The position numbers were made by a program, and so were the translations under genes. Of a DNA stretch of 64,000 nt, positions 1 to 9,283 are shown one piece after another (the stretch's first letter is position 1; every line of letters starts with the position of its first letter). The notes below the pieces were generated by a model that made no database searches, had not been told where the DNA came from, and was given only the letters and a program-made list of their open reading frames with translations. The DNA lies in the NCBI GenBank assembly GCA_039105265.1, contig JAPFFF010000012.1, positions 1,302,001-1,366,000 on the forward strand, given 5' to 3'. Origin of the DNA: Tritrichomonas musculus (taxonomy: Eukaryota > Parabasalia > Tritrichomonadida > Tritrichomonadidae).

Positions 1-255
1 CTAGGTAACTCCAAATAATACAAAAATAATAGTTCCAACGGGCAGATGCTCCCACGCAAGTACTCATTCTAGAGGTCTTCTGAACTCTGGATTGTACTTC
101 CTATCATCCAAATAGTCATGTAATGATTCAAGTATTTCATAGACACAGTTGATATTAGAGGGATCATTGTTATCGGTGAACTATTCAAAGCAATCATCTA
201 AGAATGATTCCACTGTTTCTATTGTTTCCGTAGCCAATATAAGTTCGGTTTTCAT
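1..255 (-). pseudogene. Broken gene fragment of unknown family at the window edge
   Basis: On the minus strand an ATG at 255-253 opens about 85 codons of protein-like sequence: an acidic N-terminus (MKTELILATETIETVESFLD), then LHDYLDDRKYNPEFRRPLE and a hydrophobic end around HLPVGTIIFVLFG. The frame is interrupted several times, so it cannot be expressed as one protein. I do not recognise the family. It could be a decayed host gene or a remnant of a mobile element. Base composition is less extreme than the AT-rich gap to its right, which supports coding ancestry. Confidence 0.35.
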
Positions 256-786
256 ATTATTATTATGAGTTGGGATTGAAAAAATAGATTGAATTGAAAG
301 TGAGTTAGTATTTCATTTAGTGTTAATAATTATTACAATTTTGGCCATAATAATAGATTATAGAATTGATAATAAGTAGTATCAGTACCACAATCTAACA
401 TGTTTACTATATATTTCAATATCTGTTTCAACTAGGCCAGTGGTTCAGAACTAGAGCTAAAATAATCAAAATCAATTATTTCGAATAAAAAATGAATTTG
501 TTTGCAAATATTATAATTTAACTATTAAAGAATTTACATTAAAATAATGATTGCTAAATGTAAGAATCATCATTTACACCAAGAATAAAGTCTAGAAAAG
601 CTCCTAAAATTATAAATTTATTTACAAAATATGAAATTATATGTTAGATAAAATTTCTTGCCCCAATATATGAAAAATGAAACACCTTTAACGAACTGAT
701 ATAACTTTATAAATTAAAAAAAATGTATTTTTAATTCAAATAAAACTTTTGAAATCCATCAAAAAACTAATTGAATTCTAATTCAG

Positions 787-1063
787 TACCGTAATTCCAA
801 AAATCTCAGATTTATTCAATTTATCTCAGACATTTTTGAGAAAACTTTTAATTATTTGAAAGGATTTATTTAATCTATAGAATTATTTTAAGAGTATATT
901 TGTCCAATGATTTTAATATACAATGATATTTGACCTTTTTATTTTTCATTGAAAAAGTAGGAATTTTGAAAGTTTTTTGAAAAAAATTGAAAATCTTTCA
1001 GTGAGTTTTCTCAAAAATGTCTGAGAATTTTCCTATATGTCTGAGATTCTTGGAATTACGGTA
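787..1063. mobile_element. MITE, Tc1/mariner-like (TA-flanked)
   Basis: Inverted arms of about 60 bp face each other: the left arm begins TACCGTAATTCC and runs through CTCAGACATTTTTGAGAAAAC to about 848, and the right arm is its reverse complement, ending GGAATTACGGTA at 1063. The arms differ at a modest number of positions. Each end abuts TA, the target duplication of Tc1/mariner elements, giving an element of 789-1061 (273 bp). There is no coding capacity, so it would be non-autonomous. Confidence 0.6.
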
Positions 1064-1099
1064 GGTGAATTTGAGGGTTATTCAATATCTTTGATTTTC

Positions 1100-1258
1100 A
1101 GGTACAAATCCAGTACGTTAAATAACAGCAAATTAAAATGATATGTGATATAAAAAAACATAAAATATTTTTTTTTTCAATTATTTTTACGATAAAGTGC
1201 ATTATCTCAATTTTTTAACGATTTTCTTATCAATTTTAAACGTACTGGATTTGTACCT
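1100..1258. mobile_element. Short foldback element (20-bp perfect inverted ends)
   Basis: AGGTACAAATCCAGTACGTT at 1100-1119 is repeated exactly in reverse complement at 1239-1258, enclosing about 119 bp of AT-rich DNA. No target duplication is clear. It may be a very short MITE or a stem-loop. The preceding element ends 36 bp to the left. Confidence 0.45.
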
Positions 1259-1614
1259 TAAAGGAAATTCACAAAAAGTTCTTTTTATTTAAAAATTGTC
1301 ATTTTTTTAAAAAGAAACAATATCATTTAAAAACAAATATAAAATAAAATTGATCATAAAATTTGAAAAGTTAAATTTTTCTGATTGGATTGAAACATTA
1401 TTCAAAAAAACGAGTTGCTTTTTGAAAAAATAAATTGAATTTTTGATATATAAAGTTTTTAATCAATATTAATTTATTCAATTTTTTAAATTATAAACAT
1501 CCGTTATTTTTAACGGTGAATTTATACACAATTTAATTTAATATAGCTTTCAAATTGTTGAAAAAGTCAAAAAATAATTTATTTTGAATACCTCTCTAGA
1601 AAAATTGAAAAAAA

Positions 1615-1622
1615 TACCGTTT
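1615..1622 (+). promoter_or_regulatory. M3-like core promoter motif of the cyclin gene
   Basis: TACCGTTT lies 17 bp before the ATG at 1640. It fits the trichomonad M3 motif as I recall it (A/G/T, A/G, C, G/C, G, T/C, T, T/A). The same motif stands at nearly the same distance before the start codon ending at 23857. The distance fits the very short 5' leaders of trichomonads. This is a motif match only. Confidence 0.35.
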
Positions 1623-1639
1623 ATATATTAATTTGATTA

Positions 1640-2602
1640 ATGAACGAAAAATTTGGAAAAGGAAATGGAAAAGATGATGATGCAAATCGATATGTAGAAA
1701 GCCCATCATCTTCATCATCATCAAGTGAATCAGATTCAAATTATATGAGTGATATGAACCAAATGTATTTTGTACACTGTCCACCGCCTACTATAACTGT
1801 ATACGGAAATTATGCAATTAATCGTTTTCGAAAGGAAGAAAAAAAAAGAATGCTTGACCCTAATTATCGAATTAATGTACAAAAAGAAATTGAAGAAGGA
1901 GATAGGAATAATTTAGTTTTATGGATGCTTTCAGTATCCTCTGAACTTGAAGCTTCAGATGCAGCTATTTTTTTAGCAGTGAAAATTTTTGATTATTTAT
2001 TATCCAAAGTAGAAATATCTCGTGATAACTTGAAAATTTATGCACCTTGCGCTCTTTTAATAGCCATAAAATCAGAAGATATAGAACATATGCAAATTCT
2101 TGAGAGACTTTGCCCTCTTAGTGTTAATGTTGAGGATCAAGAACTTCGCGATTTAGAAATCTCTGTATTCAAAATAATTGATTACAACGTGATTTTTTCA
2201 ACAGTTTATATTTTTATGACATATTACATTGACAAATGTGAAACTCTTCAAAGAGATAAATTTTATAATATTGTAAGATTTTTTGCATTTTCTGCTGTTT
2301 CAACTTACAATTGCTCTTTTTATTTTGATTCAGAAACAATTGCTATTTCATGCGTTTTATTGGGTGCACTAGTTTTGAAAGAAAAGCATTCATTTTCAGA
2401 TATTTTACCTAATTTTCCAAATTTGAAAGAATGCACAGAAATAATATTGAATGCATCGAGAGATGTTCTTTTTTATAAATACTCGAATGAGTTAAAACCG
2501 TATTTTGTGGCAATATCTAAAGAATTGAATGATTTCTTAGCTGAAAATCATATCAAAGAAGAAAATGGCGATTTTGTTAATAATGTTTTCAATGGTTTAT
2601 AA
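1640..2602 (+). CDS. Cyclin (cyclin-box protein)
   Basis: A 320-residue protein with two parts. Residues 1-40 are polar and Ser-rich (a run of serines around 22-30). From about residue 85 the pattern is that of an A/B-type cyclin box: an arginine followed by NLVLWMLSVS, then an acidic stretch, AIFLAVKIFDYLL (compare the family's LAVNYIDRFLS helix) and APCALLIAIKSED (compare the family's GVAAMLIASKYEE). A second helical repeat continues to about residue 300. Cyclins bind and activate cyclin-dependent kinases. No destruction box stands out in the N-terminus, so the cell-cycle phase cannot be assigned. The ATG is the first in frame and has an M3-like motif 17 bp upstream. The family call is firm for the first box and weaker for the second. 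Confidence 0.75.
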   Translation: MNEKFGKGNGKDDDANRYVESPSSSSSSSESDSNYMSDMNQMYFVHCPPPTITVYGNYAINRFRKEEKKRMLDPNYRINVQKEIEEGDRNNLVLWMLSVSSELEASDAAIFLAVKIFDYLLSKVEISRDNLKIYAPCALLIAIKSEDIEHMQILERLCPLSVNVEDQELRDLEISVFKIIDYNVIFSTVYIFMTYYIDKCETLQRDKFYNIVRFFAFSAVSTYNCSFYFDSETIAISCVLLGALVLKEKHSFSDILPNFPNLKECTEIILNASRDVLFYKYSNELKPYFVAISKELNDFLAENHIKEENGDFVNNVFNGL

Positions 2603-2819
2603 GTATTTAATAAATTTTTTTTTGGAGGATTTTACATCTATTTCATATTTTCTCGGTTTTTTATCCAAATTGACAAAATTTTTGATTTGCGATTTTTTTA
2701 CTCAGAAAATTTGAATAAGATAATAGGAGGATAGTGAAGCGCTGTTTTGAAACAACAATAAAATTAAAAAACAATTATAAACCAAAAATCTCAGATGTTA
2801 AATGATGAAAATACTATTT

Positions 2820-2848
2820 TGACATAATTGTGTAACAAAATTATGTCA
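2820..2848. other. Hairpin, 10-bp arms
   Basis: TGACATAATT at 2820-2829 pairs perfectly with AATTATGTCA at 2839-2848 across a 9-base loop. It lies about 220 bp beyond the cyclin stop codon. It could be chance in AT-rich DNA or a 3' processing structure. Confidence 0.3.
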
Positions 2849-3416
2849 AACATATTGATTGGACATTAACTGAATTTTGCTTTCCATTTTTAGAAGCCAT
2901 CATATACTCAAAAAAATCAAATTTATGATACTAAAATTTAAGAACAATATTTAGTCTCATTGTTATTATCCAAATATTTGAAAATTCATGAATATACCTG
3001 TTTTATATCAAATTATCGAAAAACTTAGTTTAAGAGGTTATTAGATCTATTTCTAATCTATACATTCCATTAAAAAAAACAATTATTCTGATAAGAAAAA
3101 AGCACATAAATTTGGATTATTCTTTTAACCACATTTACATATGGACATACAATATATCAACATTCAAAAAAGCTTTTTTTAATAAAAATAATTTTTTATA
3201 CAAATAATTGAGAGTCTGATATATTTTTATCAAATGAAAACAACTTATTATTTGGCAGTTTCATGAACTAATATATTATCTCATTACCAAATTATTTCTT
3301 CTATATGCGATGTTCGCTTTTTCTCTTTTCAATAATATTATTTGATAGATCGTTTATAAAATAAACTTTTTATATGAATAAATGGCTATTTTTTGTTCAA
3401 ATTTGTGTTAATAAAA

Positions 3417-3426
3417 TTTTGGCGCC
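3417..3426 (+). promoter_or_regulatory. E2F-like site before the remodeller gene
   Basis: TTTTGGCGCC contains the E2F/DP consensus (TTTSSCGC) and is palindromic over GGCGCC. It stands 32 bp before the ATG at 3458 and is an isolated GC cluster in AT-rich DNA. E2F-family proteins commonly control S-phase genes, which would suit a chromatin remodeller, but binding is inferred only. Confidence 0.3.
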
Positions 3427-3457
3427 TGCTTTTTAAATCTCCTATTATTCATCAAAA

Positions 3458-6400
3458 ATGAGCTCTGATCATTCTCAAAATCTATCACTTTCGTCTTCAA
3501 TAAACGATTTTTCAGGAGTTCGTCGAAGTTCACGCCGCCGATCTAGGAACGCATCATCTGATGATGAAGATTTCGTCGCTGATGAAAAAGAACTTGAAAA
3601 AATTGAAGCAAAAAATCCCAATGCTAGTGATCATATTACACCTCGCTCAACTTCAGCCAGCCAATTAATTAATTACGTTGATCCTTCTTCTTCTGGAAAT
3701 GAGGGCGGTGAAGAGTTTGAATATGAATATGAAGAAGATTTAGAAACAAATCAAAATTTTCAAGGCGAAAATAATAATAATCAACACCGACATAAACATA
3801 AACGCGAACTCGAAAACGAAATTTCTCTATTTGAACAAACAAACAAAATCGAGCATATTTTTTTATCACGTGAGAGCGATCAAGGAATCGAATACTTGGT
3901 CACTTTTCAAAATTCAGAATCACCTTTTGCGCAATGGATCCTTGCTGTTATTTTAGGCGATTTTGACAATTTTCTAAGAATGCTCAAAAAGTTTAATGAA
4001 ACAGAAATGAAAATGTCTTTTTATAATACTATTACTCATATATTTGAAGTTTCGTATAATTCGCCTTTACATATTATTTCTCATCGTTTTTTTTCTGAAA
4101 ACAAGCTAGAGTTTCTCTTTCAGTTTGATCTTGAAACAGGAACAGCATTTTTCTGGGAAATTGGCGGCCAACCTGCTACTGAAAATCTCATTAAGCATTA
4201 TTTAGAAACACTTGTATGTATCATTGGCCAACCAATCTCAACACCTGATCCACAGACTCCAGAGGCAAAAAATAACAATGATGGTAACAATAACTCAAAT
4301 AATCTTAATAATAGTTTATTCTATAATAATAATAATGATTTCCTTTATAACAATAACACAATGATAAATACCAATAACAATTACCTATATAATCGTGTTT
4401 TAATGAAAAGACCTAAAGAATTAAAAATTGAATATTCAGAATCAGATGAATATAAATCCGTTGATGACAAAACACCGAGAGATTATCAAATTGATGGTGT
4501 TAATTGGATGCTCAACTGCTTTTGCCAAGGTCATGGCTGCATTCTAGCGGATGAAATGGGTCTAGGCAAAACTATCCAATCATTAGTATTTTTAATGAAA
4601 CTGAACAAAGACACAGAGTTTCATGGCCCACATTTAATAGCAGTTCGAACAAATACGTATAACCAATGGTGTAGTGAAATAGAGAGATGGTGCAATATGA
4701 AAATCAAATATATAGCATATCAAGGTGATCCACAAACTCGAGATTTAATACGAGAATATCAATTTCCATCAATTGATGAGAAAGGAAATAGAGTTCCCAA
4801 TTCATATGGTTTCAATATCTTGCTTGCTACATACGATATTGTATTAAAAGATTCTGATGTATTAAAAGATGTTGATTGGCAAGTTATAATTATTGATGAA
4901 GGACATCGTATTAAGAACAATGTTGGCAAAAAACATCATGCTTTTCAATCATTTAAATATCAACATAGAATCATTTTGACAGGAACTCCCATTCAAAACA
5001 CTCTTCAAGAACTTTTCACATTGCTTAACTTTGTTAGCCCGGAATACTTTCAAGATGAGTCGATATTCCCAGAGGATGACATTGAAAGCCTTGATGAAAG
5101 TGTACTGAAAAATTTATTTTTAAAAATTTCTCCACATTTAATGCGAAGATCACTGTTGTCGGTCGAGCACTCCATTATTCCCAAGGAAGAACGAGTTGCC
5201 TTTCTTCATATGACGCTTGAACAGATGGAATTGACAAGATTGAACAAATTGCACGCACTTGATCGAATCAGCCAAAGTTTTGACACTCTAAGCGAGTCAT
5301 CATGCAATCAAAGGATCTGCAACCATCCTTTCCTTATTAATGGAGCTGAAAAGTTCTATACAAAAAAATACTCAAAACTGTCTCGTCTTGATCTTTTGAT
5401 TCAAACATCGTCCAAATTCATGTTTTTGGACAAAATTTTGCCAATTATTCAAAAAAGTAACCGTTCAGTACTCTTGTTCTCACAGAGGTTGAAGACATTG
5501 AGACTCCTTCAGGAATATTGCAAGCTGAAGAAATACAATTCAGTCATGCTGATTGGCGAAATGAATGAAAATGAGAAAAAAGACGCAATTAGCCAATTCA
5601 GTGATCCGAATTCCGATGTTTTCATCTTCTTGATTTCAACGAGGAGTGGCTCAGAAGGACTGAATCTAACAAAGGCGAGCTTTTCAATCATTTTCGATCC
5701 AGACTGGAACCCACAGAACGATCTGCAAGCGCAAGCAAGATGTCATAGAATTGGACAGACTCAAAAAGTGGACGTTCTTAGGCTAATTACGTATGGAAGC
5801 TATGAACATGAGATGTTCTCGAGAGCACAAAGGAAGTTGTCTCTTTGGCTGTCACTTTTTGGTGATGGTTCACAAATCAAACAGAATCAGCATGCTGATT
5901 CTTTATCCGACCAAATAAGCATTCAAAATAACAAATACGATTCTATTATGAGTCCTTTGAAGCGCAATGACAGCACCACTGAATTTGAATCAGAACTGCT
6001 ATATGATGTGAAAACCGATAGCAATTTGAATTCATCAACAAATAACGATTCAAATTCAAATTCAGTGAAGTCAATTGAATCGACTGTTAAAGAGCCACCT
6101 TTTATCAAAAAGTTCGACAAGCATAAAGTTTACACAAATATAGACGACGTACTAGAAGATATGGCAACCGTCGTAACCGAAGAAAGAATGCCAATTGTCA
6201 GCCAAGAGGCAATTCCAATCCAAGATTTATCGATGAACATGGCTGACGATCAGTTTCTCAAAAAGTTCCCACTTCCTCCTTCAATCACTTCTTCTCCTTC
6301 GGCATCAAAGTCCAATGGAACTACAGTCAACAAGAAAGGAAGACCAGTCATGCAGAAGATCAACTTCGACCCAAAAGCAGCAAAACAAGTCATCCTTCAG

Positions 6401-8077
6401 CTAGAACGTGTCGGATACGGCGAGTGGGAAAAAATATACGAAATCGTTGATGAAAACATTTGCAACATTCCACAGTTGGCAAAGTTTTGTCAGATGGCAA
6501 TATTGCTCCATTTTCGCGCTTGTGATCCAAGTCGCGTTTCGAGCTTTCCATTGCTAATTAACAAGCTCCTTTCTGATCGGCCTGATTTAGAGTTCACTAA
6601 CTTTTTCTGCAAGGATCCAGCGAACGAGTGGTACTTCAGAGGCGAGGCTTCCGTGTGCAAATACATAAGAGGACATATCTTTAAAACATGCTTCAACTTC
6701 TTGTCCATTCTCGAGTTCCATCTCATCATAAGCGAGTACATACAGATGAAGAAAGAACTAGCAAAAGTAAACTCAAACAAAAGCCAAATCATAAATTTAA
6801 ATCCAACTGAAAATGAAAATGGAAACTTGAATTTAAATCCAACTGAAAACGAAAACATAAGTTTGAATTTAAATCCAACTGAAAACGAAAACATAAGTTT
6901 GAATTTGGATGAAAATGAAAGTGAAAAATTAAATTTTGAAAATAATGAGTCTAATTTTGAGATTAGTTTTCCTTTTGATGAGCTTCCGCCTTATCCAGAC
7001 TTCATGTCGAAAGACAAAGGCACATTCGACAGACTTGTTCGATTGAATGAGTTTTCATCAGTGAATTCGCGCGTTTTTCAAATTCTGAGTCTGATGAAGT
7101 ACGAGATGATAAAAAACTTTTCTCTCATTGAGAAGAAAGTTTACAATTTCCAGTTTTGGACGAAATATGAAATCAGCTCGATCATGAGCATGATGAGGAA
7201 CTACGGGAACATGATCACAATGGATGACATTCATCCAAAGAGCGGGCTTTTATCGAAGACGCCGGCACAAGTACGAATGATTGCATTGGCATTGATGCGA
7301 TTTTTCAGTCCAGAAAGGACGATCAACAGTCCAGTGATCATTCCGACAACACTGACGAACAATGCGAAATACGGACCAATTCCATCATTGAAAGAGAATC
7401 TGATCATTGATGCTACAGATGCAAGCATCTTGTATAAAAGAATTTGCATTTTTTCTCTCATGAACAAAGCTCTGATTAACATCACTTTGAAGCTTTCGTT
7501 AAAGCAGCAACAACAGAAAACAAATGATGATAATAAAGAACAAAATGAAGAGGATGACGTTTTACCTGATGGAAAAGGTTGGTGGACTTTGGAACATTGT
7601 AAAATTCTATTTGATAACATGTTAAGATTTGGACTCGACAACTTGTCAAACATTCTTCTTTCACCTGATTTGTGCTTCAGAAAGAACTTGACTGACAGAG
7701 ATATAGAAATATTAACCACTGGAATTTACAGAAATGCTCCTGTTTTTAATTTACATGATAAAGAAGAAGAGTCTAAAATTCCTCCTTTTTTGATAAACGA
7801 TTCAAGTTTCTTTTCGTTTTTGAGACAGTTCTGCGGATTGAATGATACACAATATAAACAAAATAGTAATGAAAACAAGGCAGAAAATAGAAGCCAAGGT
7901 GACTCTTCATCTGCTACAACAACTAATCATGCTTCTTCTTCAGCTAAAAATACAAGAGAAAGAGTTAAAAAGAAGAAAATACGAAAGCAAAAAATTCAAT
8001 TCTTTATTCCAAAAGTTAAAAACTTTCAGTTCCATTTTAATTCAAAAACTAGATTTGGTTCTGATATAGAAGATTAA
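3458..8077 (+). CDS. SNF2-family chromatin remodelling ATPase, CHD-like
   Basis: A 1539-residue nuclear ATPase expected to slide or evict nucleosomes. Residues 1-130 are acidic and Ser/Arg-rich. Residues 131-165 (IEHIFLSRESD, then EYLVTFQN) resemble the second chromodomain of CHD proteins. The SNF2 motor starts near 342 (DYQIDGVNWML), with Walker A DEMGLGKT at 365-372, Walker B DEGH at 480-483 and LTGTPIQN near 507. The C-terminal RecA lobe carries ISTRSGSEGLNL near 725 and ARCHRIGQ near 760. After it come low-complexity linkers, an in-frame 12-residue tandem repeat near 1113-1148, and a SANT-like segment at about 1372 (GKGWWTLEHCKIL). The tail is basic (about 1500-1525). DEGH is unusual, since CHD and ISWI motors normally carry DEAH while SNF2, RAD54 and CSB carry DEGH. 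The CHD label therefore rests on the chromodomain-like part; the SNF2 label is secure. Confidence 0.85.
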   Translation: MSSDHSQNLSLSSSINDFSGVRRSSRRRSRNASSDDEDFVADEKELEKIEAKNPNASDHITPRSTSASQLINYVDPSSSGNEGGEEFEYEYEEDLETNQNFQGENNNNQHRHKHKRELENEISLFEQTNKIEHIFLSRESDQGIEYLVTFQNSESPFAQWILAVILGDFDNFLRMLKKFNETEMKMSFYNTITHIFEVSYNSPLHIISHRFFSENKLEFLFQFDLETGTAFFWEIGGQPATENLIKHYLETLVCIIGQPISTPDPQTPEAKNNNDGNNNSNNLNNSLFYNNNNDFLYNNNTMINTNNNYLYNRVLMKRPKELKIEYSESDEYKSVDDKTPRDYQIDGVNWMLNCFCQGHGCILADEMGLGKTIQSLVFLMKLNKDTEFHGPHLIAVRTNTYNQWCSEIERWCNMKIKYIAYQGDPQTRDLIREYQFPSIDEKGNRVPNSYGFNILLATYDIVLKDSDVLKDVDWQVIIIDEGHRIKNNVGKKHHAFQSFKYQHRIILTGTPIQNTLQELFTLLNFVSPEYFQDESIFPEDDIESLDESVLKNLFLKISPHLMRRSLLSVEHSIIPKEERVAFLHMTLEQMELTRLNKLHALDRISQSFDTLSESSCNQRICNHPFLINGAEKFYTKKYSKLSRLDLLIQTSSKFMFLDKILPIIQKSNRSVLLFSQRLKTLRLLQEYCKLKKYNSVMLIGEMNENEKKDAISQFSDPNSDVFIFLISTRSGSEGLNLTKASFSIIFDPDWNPQNDLQAQARCHRIGQTQKVDVLRLITYGSYEHEMFSRAQRKLSLWLSLFGDGSQIKQNQHADSLSDQISIQNNKYDSIMSPLKRNDSTTEFESELLYDVKTDSNLNSSTNNDSNSNSVKSIESTVKEPPFIKKFDKHKVYTNIDDVLEDMATVVTEERMPIVSQEAIPIQDLSMNMADDQFLKKFPLPPSITSSPSASKSNGTTVNKKGRPVMQKINFDPKAAKQVILQLERVGYGEWEKIYEIVDENICNIPQLAKFCQMAILLHFRACDPSRVSSFPLLINKLLSDRPDLEFTNFFCKDPANEWYFRGEASVCKYIRGHIFKTCFNFLSILEFHLIISEYIQMKKELAKVNSNKSQIINLNPTENENGNLNLNPTENENISLNLNPTENENISLNLDENESEKLNFENNESNFEISFPFDELPPYPDFMSKDKGTFDRLVRLNEFSSVNSRVFQILSLMKYEMIKNFSLIEKKVYNFQFWTKYEISSIMSMMRNYGNMITMDDIHPKSGLLSKTPAQVRMIALALMRFFSPERTINSPVIIPTTLTNNAKYGPIPSLKENLIIDATDASILYKRICIFSLMNKALINITLKLSLKQQQQKTNDDNKEQNEEDDVLPDGKGWWTLEHCKILFDNMLRFGLDNLSNILLSPDLCFRKNLTDRDIEILTTGIYRNAPVFNLHDKEEESKIPPFLINDSSFFSFLRQFCGLNDTQYKQNSNENKAENRSQGDSSSATTTNHASSSAKNTRERVKKKKIRKQKIQFFIPKVKNFQFHFNSKTRFGSDIED
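6794..6901 (+). repeat. 36-bp tandem repeat, 3 copies, inside the remodeller gene
   Basis: Three units at 6794-6829, 6830-6865 and 6866-6901 encode NLNPTENENxxL. Units 2 and 3 are identical. A degenerate fourth start follows at 6902. The frame is kept, so the number of units can change without harm, and the segment is probably a disordered linker. Confidence 0.9.
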
Positions 8078-8167
8078 TTTTTATTTTATTGTTTGTGTAA
8101 AATTTATTATTTCATATTACTTTGAAGTAACCTAATTTTTTTTTTTTTTTTTTTATTTTTTTTGGAC

Positions 8168-8558
8168 AATCGTTTTTTTCTACACCACTTTTTGAATGGC
8201 TTTCCTATCCATGAGTAGCTACTCATGGAAAGCAAAAAACCGCCATCTTAAGGTGTAATTTAACTTACTCTGTTAAGAAAATTAACCAAAAAAAATCGTA
8301 AATTCAAATTTTTCCTTAAAATTATAACTATTTGCTTTTTTTGATATAATTTTTTTTTATTTTTACATAATTTTTCAGGAATATAAGCACCAGTGATCAC
8401 CACGGGGCTGCGGGAAGCCGAATCAGTTTCCTTGAATTGCTGGATGAATCGGGAAGCTATTTGTACTATATATTTATGCATTATTTAGCCAAAATTGAAT
8501 AAAAAAAGTATTCAAAAAGTTTAAAAGTTTTCAAAAAGTGGTGTAGAAAAATACGATT
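8168..8558. mobile_element. Non-autonomous DNA element with 29-bp inverted ends
   Basis: The ends at 8168-8196 and 8530-8558 are inverted copies over 29 bp with one mismatch (core CTACACCACTTTTTGAA). A 10-bp direct repeat TTTTTTTGGA flanks it at 8157-8166 and 8565-8574, but not symmetrically about the arms, so the target duplication is tentative. Just inside the left arm, 8209-8228 is a perfect 20-bp palindrome centred on AGCT, and the wider 17-bp arms carry a short bulge. The interior at 8395-8470 is GC-richer and reads open on the minus strand (for example RFIQQFKETDSAS), perhaps a captured or decayed coding scrap. Confidence 0.55.
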
Positions 8559-8603
8559 ACCCCATTTTTTTGGATGAACTTCACTTTTAAAAATTGAATG
8601 CAT

Positions 8604-9180
8604 AACCCTTCGGCGGTTTTGTAAACTACGGCGACATCACCTATTTTTAAATAGTTTATGCTGAATTTTGGAATTACGGCTCATGGAGTTGAAATTACGG
8701 TATAAAAAAAAGGACAACTTTTTCAAGTAAAAAATGGCCATAATAAAACTTTTTGAATAGTTGTTTTGAATACTTTATTATATATAAAAAACTCATTTTA
8801 ATAAACTAACCAATTTATTACAGAAACTAATCTCACTTTCATATGATTGTCCTTGCAGTTATATAAGCTGATTTTATTCAACATTAGCATAACATTATTT
8901 ACTCAAATCATCCTCGCCTGCTCATATCATTAATACAATTTCAATCTCATAACTTTTTCTGAAGACTGAAGAGTCTCATCAATTTATTATCAAATGTGTA
9001 ATAAAAAATTACTAGTAAGTAATTATATTAATTGAATCTAAATGATTTTGTAAAAATAATATAATTTTATTTCTTCTCAAAATCGACCAAATAAAATACG
9101 GCTATTGTATAGATGGTTTTCGGTAAAATTACGGATTTGACAACGGCACTCTCCAACTACGGCTTACGGCCGTAATGGTT
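8604..9180. mobile_element. Non-autonomous DNA element with exact 12-bp flanking duplication
   Basis: AATTGAATGCAT occurs at 8592-8603 and again at 9181-9192. Between the copies the ends are short inverted repeats: AACCCTTCGGCGG at the left, and AACCATTACGGCCG as the reverse complement of the right end. A TACGG motif recurs near both ends (about 8625, 8671 and 8693; about 9095, 9128, 9157 and 9163), which looks like a set of subterminal transposase-binding sites. There is no coding frame. A Mutator-like or hAT-like origin fits the layout; 12 bp is long for either, so part of the flanking repeat may be chance. Confidence 0.55.
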
Positions 9181-9283
9181 AATTGAATGCATTTTGATGT
9201 TACTTTAAAAAATTCAAAAAAAATTTTTTTTTGTCAAATATACTATAATATATATATTAGTTTTATTAATAATCACTGATAAT

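Larger units (their letters stand above)
256..1639. other. Intergenic region holding two short inverted-repeat elements
   Basis: About 1.4 kb between the broken fragment and the cyclin gene, very AT-rich and without a credible coding frame. Its only clear structure is the pair of inverted-repeat elements listed separately, at 787-1063 and 1100-1258, which lie 36 bp apart. The last 30 bp hold the M3-like motif of the cyclin gene. Confidence 0.7.
2603..3457. other. Intergenic region between cyclin and remodeller genes
   Basis: AT-rich gap without a coding frame. It holds a hairpin at 2820-2848 and an E2F-like palindrome just before the next gene, both listed separately. I see nothing else in it. 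Confidence 0.7.
8078..9283. other. Intergenic region, 3' ends of two convergent genes, two short elements
   Basis: The remodeller (+) and protease (-) genes end facing each other across 1.2 kb. A run of T at about 8137-8163 is followed by two inverted-repeat elements (8168-8558 and 8604-9180), which fill most of the gap. About 100 bp before the protease stop show nothing. Confidence 0.7.

Noticed and set aside
6490-7719. Minus-strand frames of 134 and 162 residues inside the remodeller gene
   Set aside because: They mirror the repeat and helical codons of the plus-strand gene, have no family features and lie wholly within a well-supported gene.
8260-8481. 73-codon minus-strand frame as a host gene
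   Set aside because: It lies inside an inverted-repeat element and has no supporting features; kept only as a possible captured scrap.
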